DNA of 64,000 bases from Leuctra nigra (lineage: Eukaryota > Arthropoda > Insecta > Plecoptera > Leuctridae), in assembly GCA_934045905.1 (NCBI GenBank), contig OW203771.1:20158069-20222068 (forward strand), in the 5' to 3' direction. The position numbers and the translations under genes were made by a program. The stretch's first letter is position 1, and each line of letters starts with the position of its first letter. Below are positions 12,001 to 21,470 of this stretch, piece after piece. Below the pieces are notes generated by a model. The model saw only the letters and a list, made by a program, of their open reading frames with translations, was not told the DNA's origin and did no database searches.

Positions 12001-14868
12001 TCAATTCGCTAGCAACTCCCAATCCAAACCCTCAACTATCTCACTCACACTTTCCGGCACACTTCTAAGTTTCATTCTCAATTCATTTTTCGCTCCCCTG
12101 ACCTTCACTACAATCCACTTCTTTCGTCTCCACTTTCCCGTAACGTACTTGGCGGCCTTTCTTTGTGTTGCTTCAATCGCTTTAATCTGACCAATTTTAT
12201 GCGGATCCCAAACGAAACCCGCATAGTCTACAATTGGTCGAATTAAGACTTTGTATGCCATGTTTTTCACAAATTCACTAGCCCCTTTCAAATTCCACAT
12301 CACAAAAGCCAAAGTCCTGATAGTTTTTGAAATAACGTTTCTAGACTGCATTTCCTTATCCAACCTTCTATCAAGAACCACACCTAGATCCTTCGGAGCT
12401 GGAGATTTTTCATTTAGCTAGAGTTCTTCCGTAGCAGCTACCATTGTAACAATGGGGATGGAAGTCGATATGTAGCGATGTTTATAAACGCACTATTGCA
12501 AATTGATTGGATAATACTCCTTCTTTTAGACTGTCCACGTGCTAAATAATATGTTGTATACCTACATGATCCTACATAGTTAGTTACATGAACTAACTAT
12601 AGAAGACTGACTTGAACTCTACTGCCCATTGCATGTCCTCGATGGTCGCATCAATAGGTAATAGGGTATAGATGACACAGCTAATCACACGGTCTGATCG
12701 TGAGATAGACTGAGCTATCGTAGCTTGCGCGTAAAGCTTTGCAGTATCGATATTAGTGAAACATGACCATGTAATAATGTCGAATTACCGCTTGGCGCTT
12801 GGTCAGTTCAGATTTCTAGTGGGAAAATGTCCATTAAAATGTACTTGTTACAGGTGTCACTTTGTTACAAATTTACCCTATATAGCATAAAGTTGCACCA
12901 CAAAGCACGATAAATATGACAAAACTTGTAGTATACTTAGTTGTTTCTACTTTTATGATACAAATATGTCTTTAAAAAAACGATGAGCCCAGTCCTTTTA
13001 AAAGTATTTTTCTGTGGTTTACATTATTTATTTCAAGGTGCGATTAAATAATTGGAAATTTCAATGAATTGTCTCCTTTTTTAATCACTCTTTTTCAGTG
13101 CTGATTTTTATTTTTTTTCCTTCCTTTTTTATAGTTGACAGAGACTTGGCTGCCATTTTTGCAAAGAGTATTTTTTCTGGGTAATTGCTACTTCAATAAT
13201 AAGATCTGGTCTATATTATAGATCGTATTATAGATCTGGGCACTGTTACAGAAGGCAGCCAAGAAACCACCCACACCGAGCCAGTCTGCAGGCATTTCAT
13301 ACCTCTATGCGCCAAGCTTTGCAGACGACAGCGCGGAGACATCGGGATGGACCCAAGAGGATGTTGTTCCTGTGAGTTTAGTTGAACCATCAGTGTCAAA
13401 ATGCTCTTCTCATTGAGCTACATATTGAGCGAGCGACTCCATTCTTTACTTTTGGACACTTTCACTGTTATTTGTGTTTGTTTGTTTGTTGTTTGTTTGT
13501 TTGCCTTTTTAGATTTGTGTTCAGACACGTCTAAAATGATATACAAATATGTTTCATGTGTTCCTGATTTCAAAAATATGTGTTTCGTTTTGTCTGAAAA
13601 TATCTTTTTCGCATTTTTTTTATGAATTCAGTCCTTTTTTTTTTTTAAATTTTCATAAATTATTGGGGAAAATAATATGAAATGCTTGTTGCAAGCTAAA
13701 ACAATTTTATGAATTTTGGTATAGACCACAATTCATAAAATTTCCATCCACCATTTGGATGCGCCATCAACAATTGACACTTGATATATTGACACGTTCA
13801 TACAATAATTTCAGTTAATTTTAATATATTACTCCAAGTCTAAAGCTGGCTTTACATGCTCCGTCATCTTCCGTCAACGTCTGTCACCGTCCGACGAAAA
13901 CGACCACGTTTTATCGACCAATCCCTCGCCGTCCGAGATTTTTGGGGATGGCTCTGATTGGTCGAGACGGGTCACGTGGTCGTTTTCGTCGGACGGTGAC
14001 GGACGTTGACAGAAGATGACGGAGCATGGAAACCCAGCATAACTCCTAAACCGATTAATCGAATAATATGTCGATGAAAATTAGATAACATAAAATTTCA
14101 TTGGTCCATTTTCGGGATTTTGTGGTCCTTTTTAAATAGTTTTACGGTACTGTTTGCCTGCCTTTTTGGGCGATTCAAAGGTCCTAAGCATCCTAGCCCT
14201 AGTGATGTAGGTACATTCATTTGCATCTTTGTTTTGGTTTTGCTAGATTTACTTTTGATGATCGATTGGTCTCATTGTTCTGTTCTTCTGATTATGATTG
14301 TTGCTCTTTTTGTTTTTCTAGCGCAAGAAGAAACACGGGAGTATGAAGGACGAAACTAAATGTAAGTACTGTTTCAATATTTAAATTCGGTTTATAGATT
14401 GATGAAGATTAAGATGATTGTAAAGACCCCTCGATGGTCTGCCACCTTGACGCGGTAGTGGGGCTTAAGGGGCCGCCTCACATTACGAGTTGGTCCCAAC
14501 TAAGAGCAGTTCAGGGTCGACCTGGTCCCATGCCCTCCCCAAATTCGCGGGCCTCTCGGGCCGGCCTCCCCCCTCGAGATAGTGATCCCCTGAAATCGGG
14601 TCCCACCGGCCCGAAGCCTCCTTCGCCCCGGTCCGTCCCCATTCCGGCCTGACCTGCCCACCAGTTCTGGACTCCTCCGGACCGGACCGACTTTGGTCGA
14701 CCCGTCCCCATTATTCAACAAAGTTAACAGAATCTTAATGTGCTCAAAATGATTAGATTGGAAAGTACATCAGTTTGTTTTATTTTATTTCTAGATAAAC
14801 GTCTGAAGTATGCATTTGCCCGGACTTTTCTTCGCCGTCGCAGCTACAAGGACGACGTCGACGACTAA
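3041..14868 (+). CDS. multi-exon gene, unrecognised low-complexity protein
   Basis: Exons: 3041-3097, 4646-4768, 5166-5351, 9040-9348, 9693-9848, 10186-10272, 11139-11240, 13252-13371, 14322-14361, 14795-14868 (stop TAA). Every junction fits GT-AG. All introns are phase 0 except the last, which is phase 1, and joining the exons gives about 417 residues with no stop. The product has an acidic start (motif DDWYPDPDLDDL), then an LYLERPAARFASF segment, then long Ser/Asn/Gln/Pro-rich disordered stretches. It ends in a basic tail (RKKKHGS, LRRRSYKDD). I see no membrane segment, signal peptide or known domain, and the function is unknown. The first Met follows an acceptor directly, so the gene may begin upstream of the window. 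Exons 9693-9848 and 10186-10272 are related copies ending EPVxSQL, and the exon-3 region is tandemly duplicated. Confidence 0.75.
3420..3875. mobile_element. poly(G)-bearing element, relative of 60421-60865
   Basis: Opens AGGCGCGTAGGAAC and closes with inverted TTCCTACGCACATG. Contains GCAAAGCCCCCAGC, GCCCCGCAGGGCG and AATTTAAAC phrases shared with the second copy, plus G-runs at 3454-3471 and 3818-3834. Confidence 0.65.
5519..5689 (+). CDS. putative extra exon, copy 1 (Pro/His/Arg-rich)
   Basis: The acceptor TACTTTCCAG and donor CAT|GTAAGG bound 171 nt, exactly 57 codons and fully open in phase 0, the same phase as the neighbouring exons. The first part is Cys-rich (CRCSPHLCTCC) and the second is Pro/His/Arg-rich (GRHPHPRQHPTPYRHP). 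It could be included without shifting the frame. It may be an alternative or cassette exon, or a decaying duplicate. Confidence 0.45.
5744..5833 (-). mobile_element. 3'-end fragment of the CTAG-hairpin (HINE-like) family
   Basis: On the minus strand this reads GACTTGGCTGG, then GTGGAGCGACCGCTCCAC, then CTAG, identical to the 3' ends of copies A-D. Only the terminal ~90 bp remain, at the edge of the duplicated unit. Confidence 0.7.
5998..6105 (+). CDS. putative extra exon, copy 2
   Basis: The acceptor CTACTTTCCAG and donor CAT|GTAAGT bound 108 nt (36 codons), open in phase 0. It shares the DPxRHPHPRQ segment with the exon at 5519-5689, and the intron upstream (5836-5997) is a close copy of 5343-5518. 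This is consistent with an exon duplication that kept frame and phase. Confidence 0.45.
6236..7135 (+). pseudogene. decayed non-LTR retrotransposon fragment (RT C-terminal region)
   Basis: The fragment is translatable only in pieces with frameshifts and stops. The pieces resemble the end of a Jockey/CR1-type reverse transcriptase: DDLKMYRSV, then WCKQWKLKLNISKC, then LLNTALVRPHIEYGSVV. It interrupts a duplicated unit: sequence up to CATTCATTAAAAAAC matches 4925-4944, and AGTGTAAATTTGGG resumes at 7136. The end near 7135 is AATAAAGAATTAATAATAAAG, plausibly its tail. Confidence 0.65.
7647..7930 (-). mobile_element. 3'-terminal part of a HINE-like element
   Basis: In minus orientation it holds the conserved 3' segment: GGGCCATAGCTCGAAATTA-like, AGGCCGAAAATG, GACTTGGCTGG, the hairpin and CTAG. 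It abuts a family-2 Helitron-like fragment at about 7930. The same 3' segment occurs in copies A, B, C and D. Confidence 0.75.
7930..8382 (-). mobile_element. family-2 Helitron-like fragment with an inserted hairpin
   Basis: It matches family-2 internal sequence (ACTGATTGGGATGAAAAT, TTCAACCTATCAGGAGAT) and ends GCTCGCTCAA at about 8380. A near-perfect inverted repeat interrupts the middle (8162-8205 with 8222-8265, CGATCATCCCTACGCTTATA and complement). Confidence 0.65.
8781..9000 (+). mobile_element. family-2 Helitron-like 5' fragment
   Basis: It starts TTGAGCGAGCG, followed by CTCTTTTGGCACGGACCTC and the TTTTGCACACATGTACGGAC block typical of the family. It stops about 40 bp before the exon at 9040. 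Confidence 0.65.
9420..9560 (+). repeat. partial copy of the HINE-like 5' foldback
   Basis: It contains AAAATATACTTGGCGCATCG and the inverted partner AAAACGATGCGTCAA around a short centre. The same centre is seen at 34035-34160 and 54350-54475. The outer arms are missing. Confidence 0.55.
11283..11600. repeat. inverted-repeat (foldback) element in an intron
   Basis: Arms of about 115 bp: 11290-11405 (GTAGCATGGGCTTTTGCCGC) pairs with 11476-11598 (reverse of CGGGAAAAGCCCATGCTAC). The spacer is about 70 bp. Likely a MITE; no transposase is present. Confidence 0.65.
11640..12425 (-). pseudogene. non-LTR retrotransposon RT C-terminal fragment
   Basis: The minus-strand translation reads through the end of a LINE reverse transcriptase in two frames. 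Motifs are KVLIRPIVDYAGFVWDPH, ATQRKAAKYVTG, VEGLDWELL, then KYSFFNKGIREWNSLS after a frameshift near 12000. This order is usual for the post-palm region of CR1/L2/Jockey-group ORF2. The catalytic FADD-like box lies upstream and is absent, so the copy is 5'-truncated near 12425 and dead. Confidence 0.75.
12430..12950. other. intronic sequence, nothing recognised
   Basis: This is unique-looking intron of the 3-15 kb gene between a LINE fragment and a foldback half. No exon or repeat could be supported. Confidence 0.4.
12960..13170 (+). repeat. half copy of the HINE-like 5' foldback arm
   Basis: It contains AAAACGATG, TTTTTCAGTGCTGATTTTT and GAGACTTGGCTGCC, then a decayed ACACGGAGTG box. This is the right arm seen at 34130-34290 and 54430-54610. 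It lies just upstream of the exon at 13252. Confidence 0.55.
13844..14039. mobile_element. Harbinger-like hairpin MITE, TAA target duplication
   Basis: Terminal inverted repeats of about 70 bp (ATGCTCCGTCATCTTCCGTC and its complement) surround a short AT/GC centre. It is flanked by TAA at 13841-13843 and 14040-14042. The ends resemble those of 23316-23431, and a TWA 3-bp duplication is typical of PIF/Harbinger. Confidence 0.75.
14427..14745 (+). repeat. GC-rich SINE-like dispersed repeat
   Basis: It contains TGCCACCTTGACGCGG, CCATGCCCTCCCC and GGTCCGTCCCCATTCCGGCC. Homologous copies lie at 22785-23120, 59515-59850 and, on the minus strand, 62180-62572. It sits in the intron before the last coding exon of the 3-15 kb gene. 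Pro-rich ORFs inside it recur in every copy and are not genes. Confidence 0.8.
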
Positions 14869-15280
14869 TGGTAAGTTCCCATACTTTGCTCGCATTCAAC
14901 ACGAAGCGTTTCGAGTTTATTTTAAACGTCGGAGTTAATCAGTTTCATTTCTTTCACGCAATAATACCTTATAAAATGCAATCAAATAATAGCAACTGCG
15001 AAAATCTAACACATCATTGAGCGAGTGAAGCAAGCGACTCCTTTTGGCTCTTTTGGCATGGACCTCTGTTGTCTTTGTTGCATGTCACCCCCAGAGCTGG
15101 ACAAGATGGCGCATAAGATGGCCACTAACGACCAACTCTTCAAGAAGAATTACGACTGCACTGCTACTATCTGCCGAAGGAGCGAAGATGAATTGTTCGC
15201 TAATTTATAATTGTTATTTTCTGGCTGAATGCATTGGATAACATACTTAATGTTATATATAATAAATAAACTACTTAGAT
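14869..15280 (+). other. 3' UTR with intron and terminal exon
   Basis: Two bases after the stop codon lies a strong donor (TAATG|GTAAGTT). A CACCCCCAG acceptor at 15094 would open a terminal exon 15095-~15280. The intron carries a family-2 fragment at about 15015-15070 (TTGAGCGAGTG, CTCTTTTGGCATGGACCTC), so the TE sits about 25 bp from the acceptor. Confidence 0.5.
15261..15266 (+). terminator. poly(A) signal AATAAA
   Basis: AATAAATAAA follows the putative terminal exon of the 3-15 kb gene. Confidence 0.55.
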
Positions 15281-15900
15281 TAAAGAATGATATTGTCATG
15301 TATCTTAATTACTTTCTGTTTTAATTAGCATACGATCTCGCATGCAATAGAACAAACTTAAAAAGTGTCAGTCAACCACTTGTACAAAGTATTCAACAAT
15401 CTCAAACAAGAAAACAAATAATTCTTCTGTTCTTCAAATGAATTGTTTTACATCTATTTGGAAAAGGGAACGTATGAAACACACCGTTTTATTTCTCTCG
15501 CTCGTAAAATAAGGAACTGTTAGTTTTAAAAAGTAAAAGTGTATCCATTACAAATTGGAAAAAAATATATTCAATGAAAATAACAATAAATATTTTATGG
15601 ACAGAGACCTGAAAATATATGAAAAGATTCAAGTCGCCAAATAAAAATAAGAATGAACGTAGACCGTGTGTCCCATTCCATACAATATTCTACTTTTAGA
15701 GTTCATGCATATGCTAGGTCACATCATCAAATAATTATGCAGCAAAATTGAAACTCAGTTAACGAAACCCACGAAACATTGCAACGAGCCTATAAATCGA
15801 CATATTACATCACTCTAATATTAACGAACTTTGTGAAGCCAAGTCGATTTAGCCTACAGTTCCGAGTTGTGCCAAAGAAAGGTCCTGAAGCTGCAGAAGA

Positions 15901-16027
15901 ATGTTGATTAACTTTCAATCAGTTTCTCTTCGCTGGTCGAGGATGTTGAAATATGTGAAGCGGATGAATAGCGTGGAAGAAGGAGAAAGCTGCTTCGATT
16001 TAAACGAAAAAATAATGCATTTTGTGG
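15901..16027 (+). CDS. orphan odorant-receptor-type first exon
   Basis: An ATG opens 42 codons plus one base, ending in a strong donor (GTG G|GTAAGTAC). The end, CFDLNEKIMHFVG, matches in spacing and character the end of the first exon of the downstream receptor (CMDLNKTFLYYLG), and both splice in phase 1. Insect ORs often have such a short cytoplasmic first exon before the first membrane segment. I see no further OR exons between here and 32753. It may be a remnant of a lost paralogue, or a distal alternative first exon for the receptor at 32753-43190. Confidence 0.5.
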
Positions 16028-16949
16028 GTAAGTACGTTTTATAGTGAATTATGTTTTGCGGTGTTAACCGTCATAACGATGTCTGTTTATCGAAGGTTTA
16101 CAAACAGACAAGTAACTTTTGAATAAGAATTAAGTAAATAATAAGCCGAAAGAGTCAATTGCCCTCTCGCTTAAGGGGGCTGGATCGATCGGTTTTCTAA
16201 AGTATTGGAGAGCTTTCCCTATAAGTGTAAATAATCTCATTTATGAATTCTTCTAGCACATAATTTACTTTTATAATATACTGGGTAGTTGAAATAGACA
16301 ACATTTTAATGGTATTTATAAATTGTCTTATTATTTAGAACAATTGCCCCAAACAAGTTAGTTGTGAATTGGATATTGAAGATTTTTCTATAATTTTAAC
16401 AATATGGTACAATATGGCAACATCGTACTTTGGAAATTTGATTTGTGCGGAGTCATGATGGCTGAGCTTGCTGAGCTTATTAGAAGAGTGTTTACTTTCA
16501 TGAAAAGTCAAGGTATCTTTAGTAGGCATTTAGTGCCTTCTAACTACCTTGAGCACTCCCGTGATGCCAAAAGTATTTTGACTTGATTCGAAATTTGAAT
16601 TGAATCGCCTATCCTTTACTATTAATGCACAGTTTCAACAATGGAGCTCTTAAATTGCGTTACGATAGACCTCTATAGAAATCGTCATTTTAGCCCAATT
16701 TTAATCAATACCGAACTTTTCCTGTAGATAATTTCGAGCCAAATAAAGTGCACACAATTTCAATCGAATCCGTTGAGTATTTCGAGAGATATTAAAAGAA
16801 AACCAAATTTGCATCGAAAAGCTTAATTTTTTCGAAACTTTGAAACTTCAGGAAGCTGTGAATCCATTGGCAGTGATTGAAGTTCAATTTAACTCTGTGA
16901 ACCTTGATTAAATAGGGGGTTGAGAATGTTGTGTGGGGTGGGGGGAGGG

Positions 16950-18224
16950 GGGCGCAAGGTTGCAATCGGTACAGCCATTTTCGATATATGACGTCACTTC
17001 CGGTTTTAACAATGGCGGCCGAAAATAATGTCGTCTTGAATTCATAATTATTAGTACAACACATTTCCAAAATTTGATTGCAATCGGTACAGCCATTTTC
17101 GATATTTGACGTCACTTCCGGTTTTAACAATGGCGGCCGAAAATAATGTCGTCTTGAATTCATAATTATTAGTCCAACACATTTCCAAACTTAGGTTGCA
17201 ATCGGTACAACCGTTTACGATATATGACGTCACTTCCGGTTTTAAAAATGGCCGCCGAGAACACTGCAACCTTGAATTTATAATTATTTACAAAGTACGT
17301 TTACTTATATCTATTTTAAAGTATAAAGTGGTGAATTTAGCGTCATTTAGCATATTTATGACGTCATTTCCGGTATAGGTCATAAAATGTGTGACGTCAT
17401 TTCCGGTTTCGATATTTGAATCATCAAATATTACTGATTACATAAAGTTGACCGTCTAAATCGTTTAGCGCTCGTTTTGTTCTAATCTGTTTAGTCGTTT
17501 TTGAGACATGGTGTCACTTCCGGTTTCAAAATGGCGGCTTCCGGTTGGTTTTATAACAAGTCAAATGAAATATCAAAAGTACAAACGTTACATAAATATC
17601 AAGATAATCGGATCAACAGTTGTTGCTGAAATGCAAATCGATGTATATTAAATTTCATGACGTCATTTCCGGTTTATTTAAAATAATGTTCAGTCTTTTG
17701 ATATTGATAATCCATAAAGATGACCGTCTGAAACGATTGGCGCAAATTTCGTTCCGATCGGTCCAACCGTTGACGAGATATGACGTCACTTCCGGTTTCA
17801 AAATGGCGGCACAAAAAATTCATGGGGATAAGGTTAAATCAGACGCCAAAAGTGCACACGTGGTAAAAATGTGAGATCAATCGGTTCAGCCGTTTAGGCT
17901 GTGGCCTGTTTACCGGATTTGAATTCCAGGAGACTACTACTACTATGATTATTATTATAAAAACCGCCCTAAAACACTGTTTTCACGGCCCTCTAGCGCG
18001 CAAAGGGCGTAACCTTTTGTTCCCAAATTTGGTATATGTTGTAGGGTGGGCCATAGCTCGAAATTAAGATATTTCGCAACAATGTGAGATTTCCCAATTT
18101 TAAGATCCAGTAGGCCGAAAATGCCACTTTGATGCTTACAGTAAAAGTGGGTTTGCTCCAGCCTTTATATGAGAGTGTGCGCGCGCCGTACGACTTGGCT
18201 GGCGTGGAGCGACCGCTCCACTAG
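16950..18224 (+). mobile_element. HINE/Helentron-like element, copy A
   Basis: Eight spaced units each carry GACGTCA(C/T)TTCCGGT, five followed by an ATGGC(G/C)GC site; the first three are 117-119 bp apart. A conserved 3' block follows (CACGGCCCTCTAGCGCGCAA, GGGCCATAGCTCGAAATTA), then GACTTGGCTGG and the 3' hairpin GTGGAGCGACCGCTCCAC overlapping CTAG. The next flanking bases are AT. The foldback 5' block found in copies C and D is missing, so this copy looks 5'-truncated. No Rep/helicase ORF is present, so it is non-autonomous. Confidence 0.75.
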
Positions 18225-18479
18225 ATGTCAGCAACCAATTTGAAAACGCCATCGCCTACTTAACACTCTTAAATCTATGTTAAAAGTTTGGATATTTAAT
18301 ACGCATGTCTCCTCGTTCAAAAGTATAATTTATGTGATTTAGTTTCCATTTGTTTATTTAGTATTTTTTTTCAGTTATATAATTTAAAATACATTTATAT
18401 AGATCACAATTGTTTTAGTATATCATGACTAATGTAGTGTCTACATCTATCTGCTTATTGTTATTATTGTAAACATCAG

Positions 18480-18633
18480 GATTTTGTATCTTATATATGT
18501 TTTCTATTTGTATTTACACTGTACTAATATTTCGCATGCACCTCCGCACAGGCCAATGGCTTATGGAGGTGCCATGATTTTTACTGTATGACCCTGTTTG
18601 ATGTGATAAATAATAAATGAAATGAAATAAAAT
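18480..18633 (+). repeat. probable LINE 3' tail
   Basis: It reads GCATGCACCTCCGCACAGG, then AATAAATGAAATGAAAT. A short tandem A-rich tail after a UTR-like segment is typical of CR1-type LINE ends. It lies between the two convergent HINE-like copies. Confidence 0.45.
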
Positions 18634-18941
18634 CTAGTGGAGCGGTCGCTCCACTCAGCCAAGTCTTACCGTACACTCACAGTCACTCAACATACCGTAA
18701 ATGCCTATATAAACTGAGGAGCAGACCAACTACTTTTACTGTAAGCAACAACATAGCATTTTCGGCCAACTGGATCTCAACAATGGAAAATCTCTCATTG
18801 TTGTGAAATGTCTTAATTTTGAGCTATGGCCCACCTAACAACATATACATCACGCGACAACAACCAGTCATGCCGTTTACGACCTAGAGGGCAGTGAAAA
18901 TCGTGAAATTACACCGCTTTCATCTGCTTCTTCTTCTTCTT

Positions 18942-18972
<31 letters not shown>

Positions 18973-20905
18973 TGATTCATATGATTCCCGAAAAAGTTGC
19001 TGTCACCGCCACAGCCTAAACGGCTGAACCGATCAACCTGAAATTTTTACCACATATGCACTTTTGGCGTCTGATAATACCTTGCCTCTTATAAATTTTT
19101 TGTGCCGCCATTTTTAAACCGGAAGTGACGTCATATATAAAAAACGGCTAGACCGATTAGAACGAAATTAGCGCCATTCGATTAAGATGGTCATTTATAT
19201 GAAGTATGATACTAAAAAACATTATTTTCTTATTTTCTAAACCGGAAGTGACGTCATAAATTCACAATATTTAGCTTATTTCATCAAATTATACTTTAAA
19301 TACACATATAATTAGCTTACATTGTAACATAGACAATACAAAATAATTATAATTTCAATACAGTGTTCTCGGTCGCCATTCCTGAAACCGGAAGTGACGT
19401 CATATATCGAAAACACCTGTAACGATTGCCACTGAACTAGCTCCTGTCTATGCATTCTGCAATCTTTTTGAAAAATCAATTGGGATAAATCAATATACAA
19501 ATAAACGGTACCGGAAATGGCGGCAGTAACCACTAAATGAAACCGGAAGTGACGTCATATATTGAAAACGGCATGACCGATTTGACGGAAATTAGCGCTA
19601 AAGAATTCAGAAGGTCATTCATGAAGTATCAACTAGATAGAACTAGATTGTTTTCTTATTACCTATACCGGAAATGACGTCATAAATATGCTAAATGACG
19701 CCATTAATATGCTAAATGACACTAAATTCCCCAATCTATACTTTTAAATAGATATTTAGAAACATACATTGTGAATAATTATAAATTCAAGATTGCGGTG
19801 TACTCGGCCGCCATTTGCAAAAACCGGAAGTGACGTCATATATCGAAAACGGCTGTATCGATTGTAACCAAATTTTGGAATTGTGTAGGACTAATAATTA
19901 TGAATTCAAGACGACATTATTTTTGGCCGCCATTGTTTAAACCGGAAGTGACGTCATATATCAAAAACGGATGTACCGATTGCAACTAAATTATGTAATT
20001 ATGTAGGACTTATATTTTTGAATTAAAGACGACATTATTTTCGACCGCCATTGTTAAAACCGGAAGTGACGTCATATATCGAAAACGGCTGTACCGATTG
20101 CAACTAAATTATGTAATTATGTAGGACTTATATTTTTGAATTAAAGACGACATTATTTTCGACCGCCATTGTTAAAACCGAAAGTGACGTCATATGTCGA
20201 AAACGGCTGTACCGATTGCAACTTATTTATCTAATTATGTTGGACTTATAATTATGAATTCAAGACAACATTATTTCTGGCCGCCATATTTAAAACAGGA
20301 AGTGACGTCATTTATAGAAAACAGATGTACCGATTGCAACTAAATTATGTAATTATATAGCCCTTATATTTATGGATTCAAGATGACATTATTTTCGGCC
20401 GCTATTTCAAAACCGGAAGTGACGTCATATATCGAAAACAACTGCCGAGATTGCAGCTTAATTATGCAATTATGTTGCACTTTTATGAATTCAAGGCGGC
20501 AGTATTATTGAGCGCCATTTTTTAAACTGGAAGTGAAGTCAGATATCGAAAACGTCTGGACAGATTGTAACGAAACTTAGACTATTCTTCTTGGATAATC
20601 ATTTTAAGCTTGTACCAAATGCAACTTTTCTTACTAACCAAATCGGTTGAGGCGTATTTTTTTAAAGAAATTAGTCCTTGGTAGGACATGTGCTACAAGC
20701 TGTATGAATAAACTAACAAAAGAAGTGATATCCCAGAAAAAAACACTCCGTGTAAAAAAGGCAGCCAAGTCTCTTTACTTTAAAAAAATTCAACACCGAA
20801 AAGGAGTGATATCAAAAAAGAAGCCAAGTCAATGACATTTCCAAATATTTAATCGTATCTTTGAAATAAAAGTATAAACACCGAGAAATACTTTACAAAA
20901 GGACT
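18634..20905 (-). mobile_element. HINE/Helentron-like element, copy B
   Basis: This copy is inverted relative to copy A: CTAG and the GTGGAGCGGTCGCTCCAC hairpin lie at its left end. About twelve ACCGGAAGTGACGTCAT-type units follow. The last seven (19822-20525) are spaced 113-119 bp and most have a GGCCGCCATT (YY1/PHO-like) site on the outer side. A (CTT)n microsatellite (18929-18971) sits where A has ACT/ATT, C has ATC and D has a short ACT repeat. The distal end keeps only the inner half of the 5' foldback (ACACTCCGTG, GCCAAGTCTC, CTTGGCGCATCG). Confidence 0.75.
18929..18971. repeat. (CTT)n microsatellite
   Basis: A run of about 14 TTC/CTT units inside HINE-like copy B, at the position of the family's variable trinucleotide tract. 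Confidence 0.95.
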
Positions 20906-20909
20906 TGGC

Positions 20910-21470
20910 GCATCGTTTTTTTAAAGACTTGTTAATTAGTTATAATGATTTTTGGTGAAAAATTGCTGATTGCCGTAAAAAATTTAATTTTAAAAATGTT
21001 CCAAGTGATATACTGTTCACACAGTATGTCACGCTTCAGGGGGGAGGGGGGGTCTGTTACTGTGACAATCTGTGACAGGGGGAGGGGGGGAGTGCGGACA
21101 AGCGTGATGTCAAAGTTTGTTGTATCTATTTTGTGATAATTTGTATACTTATGAAATGCTTTCTAAAGTTGCCCGAAGTTTTAGTCAACAAAACAGAAAT
21201 AATAAACTATGAGATAAGCTCCCTCAAAACTCCATCAAAATTGCAAATTATGAATTTTCTTAGCTCAGTGGGATGCATGCTAGCAGTGGTTGTTTTCTCC
21301 ATTGACAACAAGAATAAACCTGTTTACTGATATATTCACATGAAATTACAATACAGTCATGACACTCTAACCTTCCAGCTGGATTCCTATCTATCCTGGT
21401 TATATTCATGCAAGTCATTACAATTTTACATCTTATATGCTAACAATGTATACAGTAAATAATGATACTC
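20910..21470. other. AT-rich sequence with a G-rich TE trace
   Basis: GTATGTCACGCTTCAGGGGG and TGTGACAGGGGGAGGGG near 21025-21090 resemble the GTGACAAGGGGG segment at 23490-23580. They look like fragments of one G-rich element family. I see no gene. Confidence 0.4.

Noticed and set aside
14434..14721. Pro/Gly-rich ORFs on both strands
   Set aside because: The same ORFs recur in the copies at 22785, 59515 and 62180, so they reflect a GC-rich dispersed repeat.
16792..17269. Overlapping minus-strand ORFs of 60-120 codons
   Set aside because: They are readings of the ~118-bp array unit of the HINE-like element, with repeated peptide segments and no gene context.
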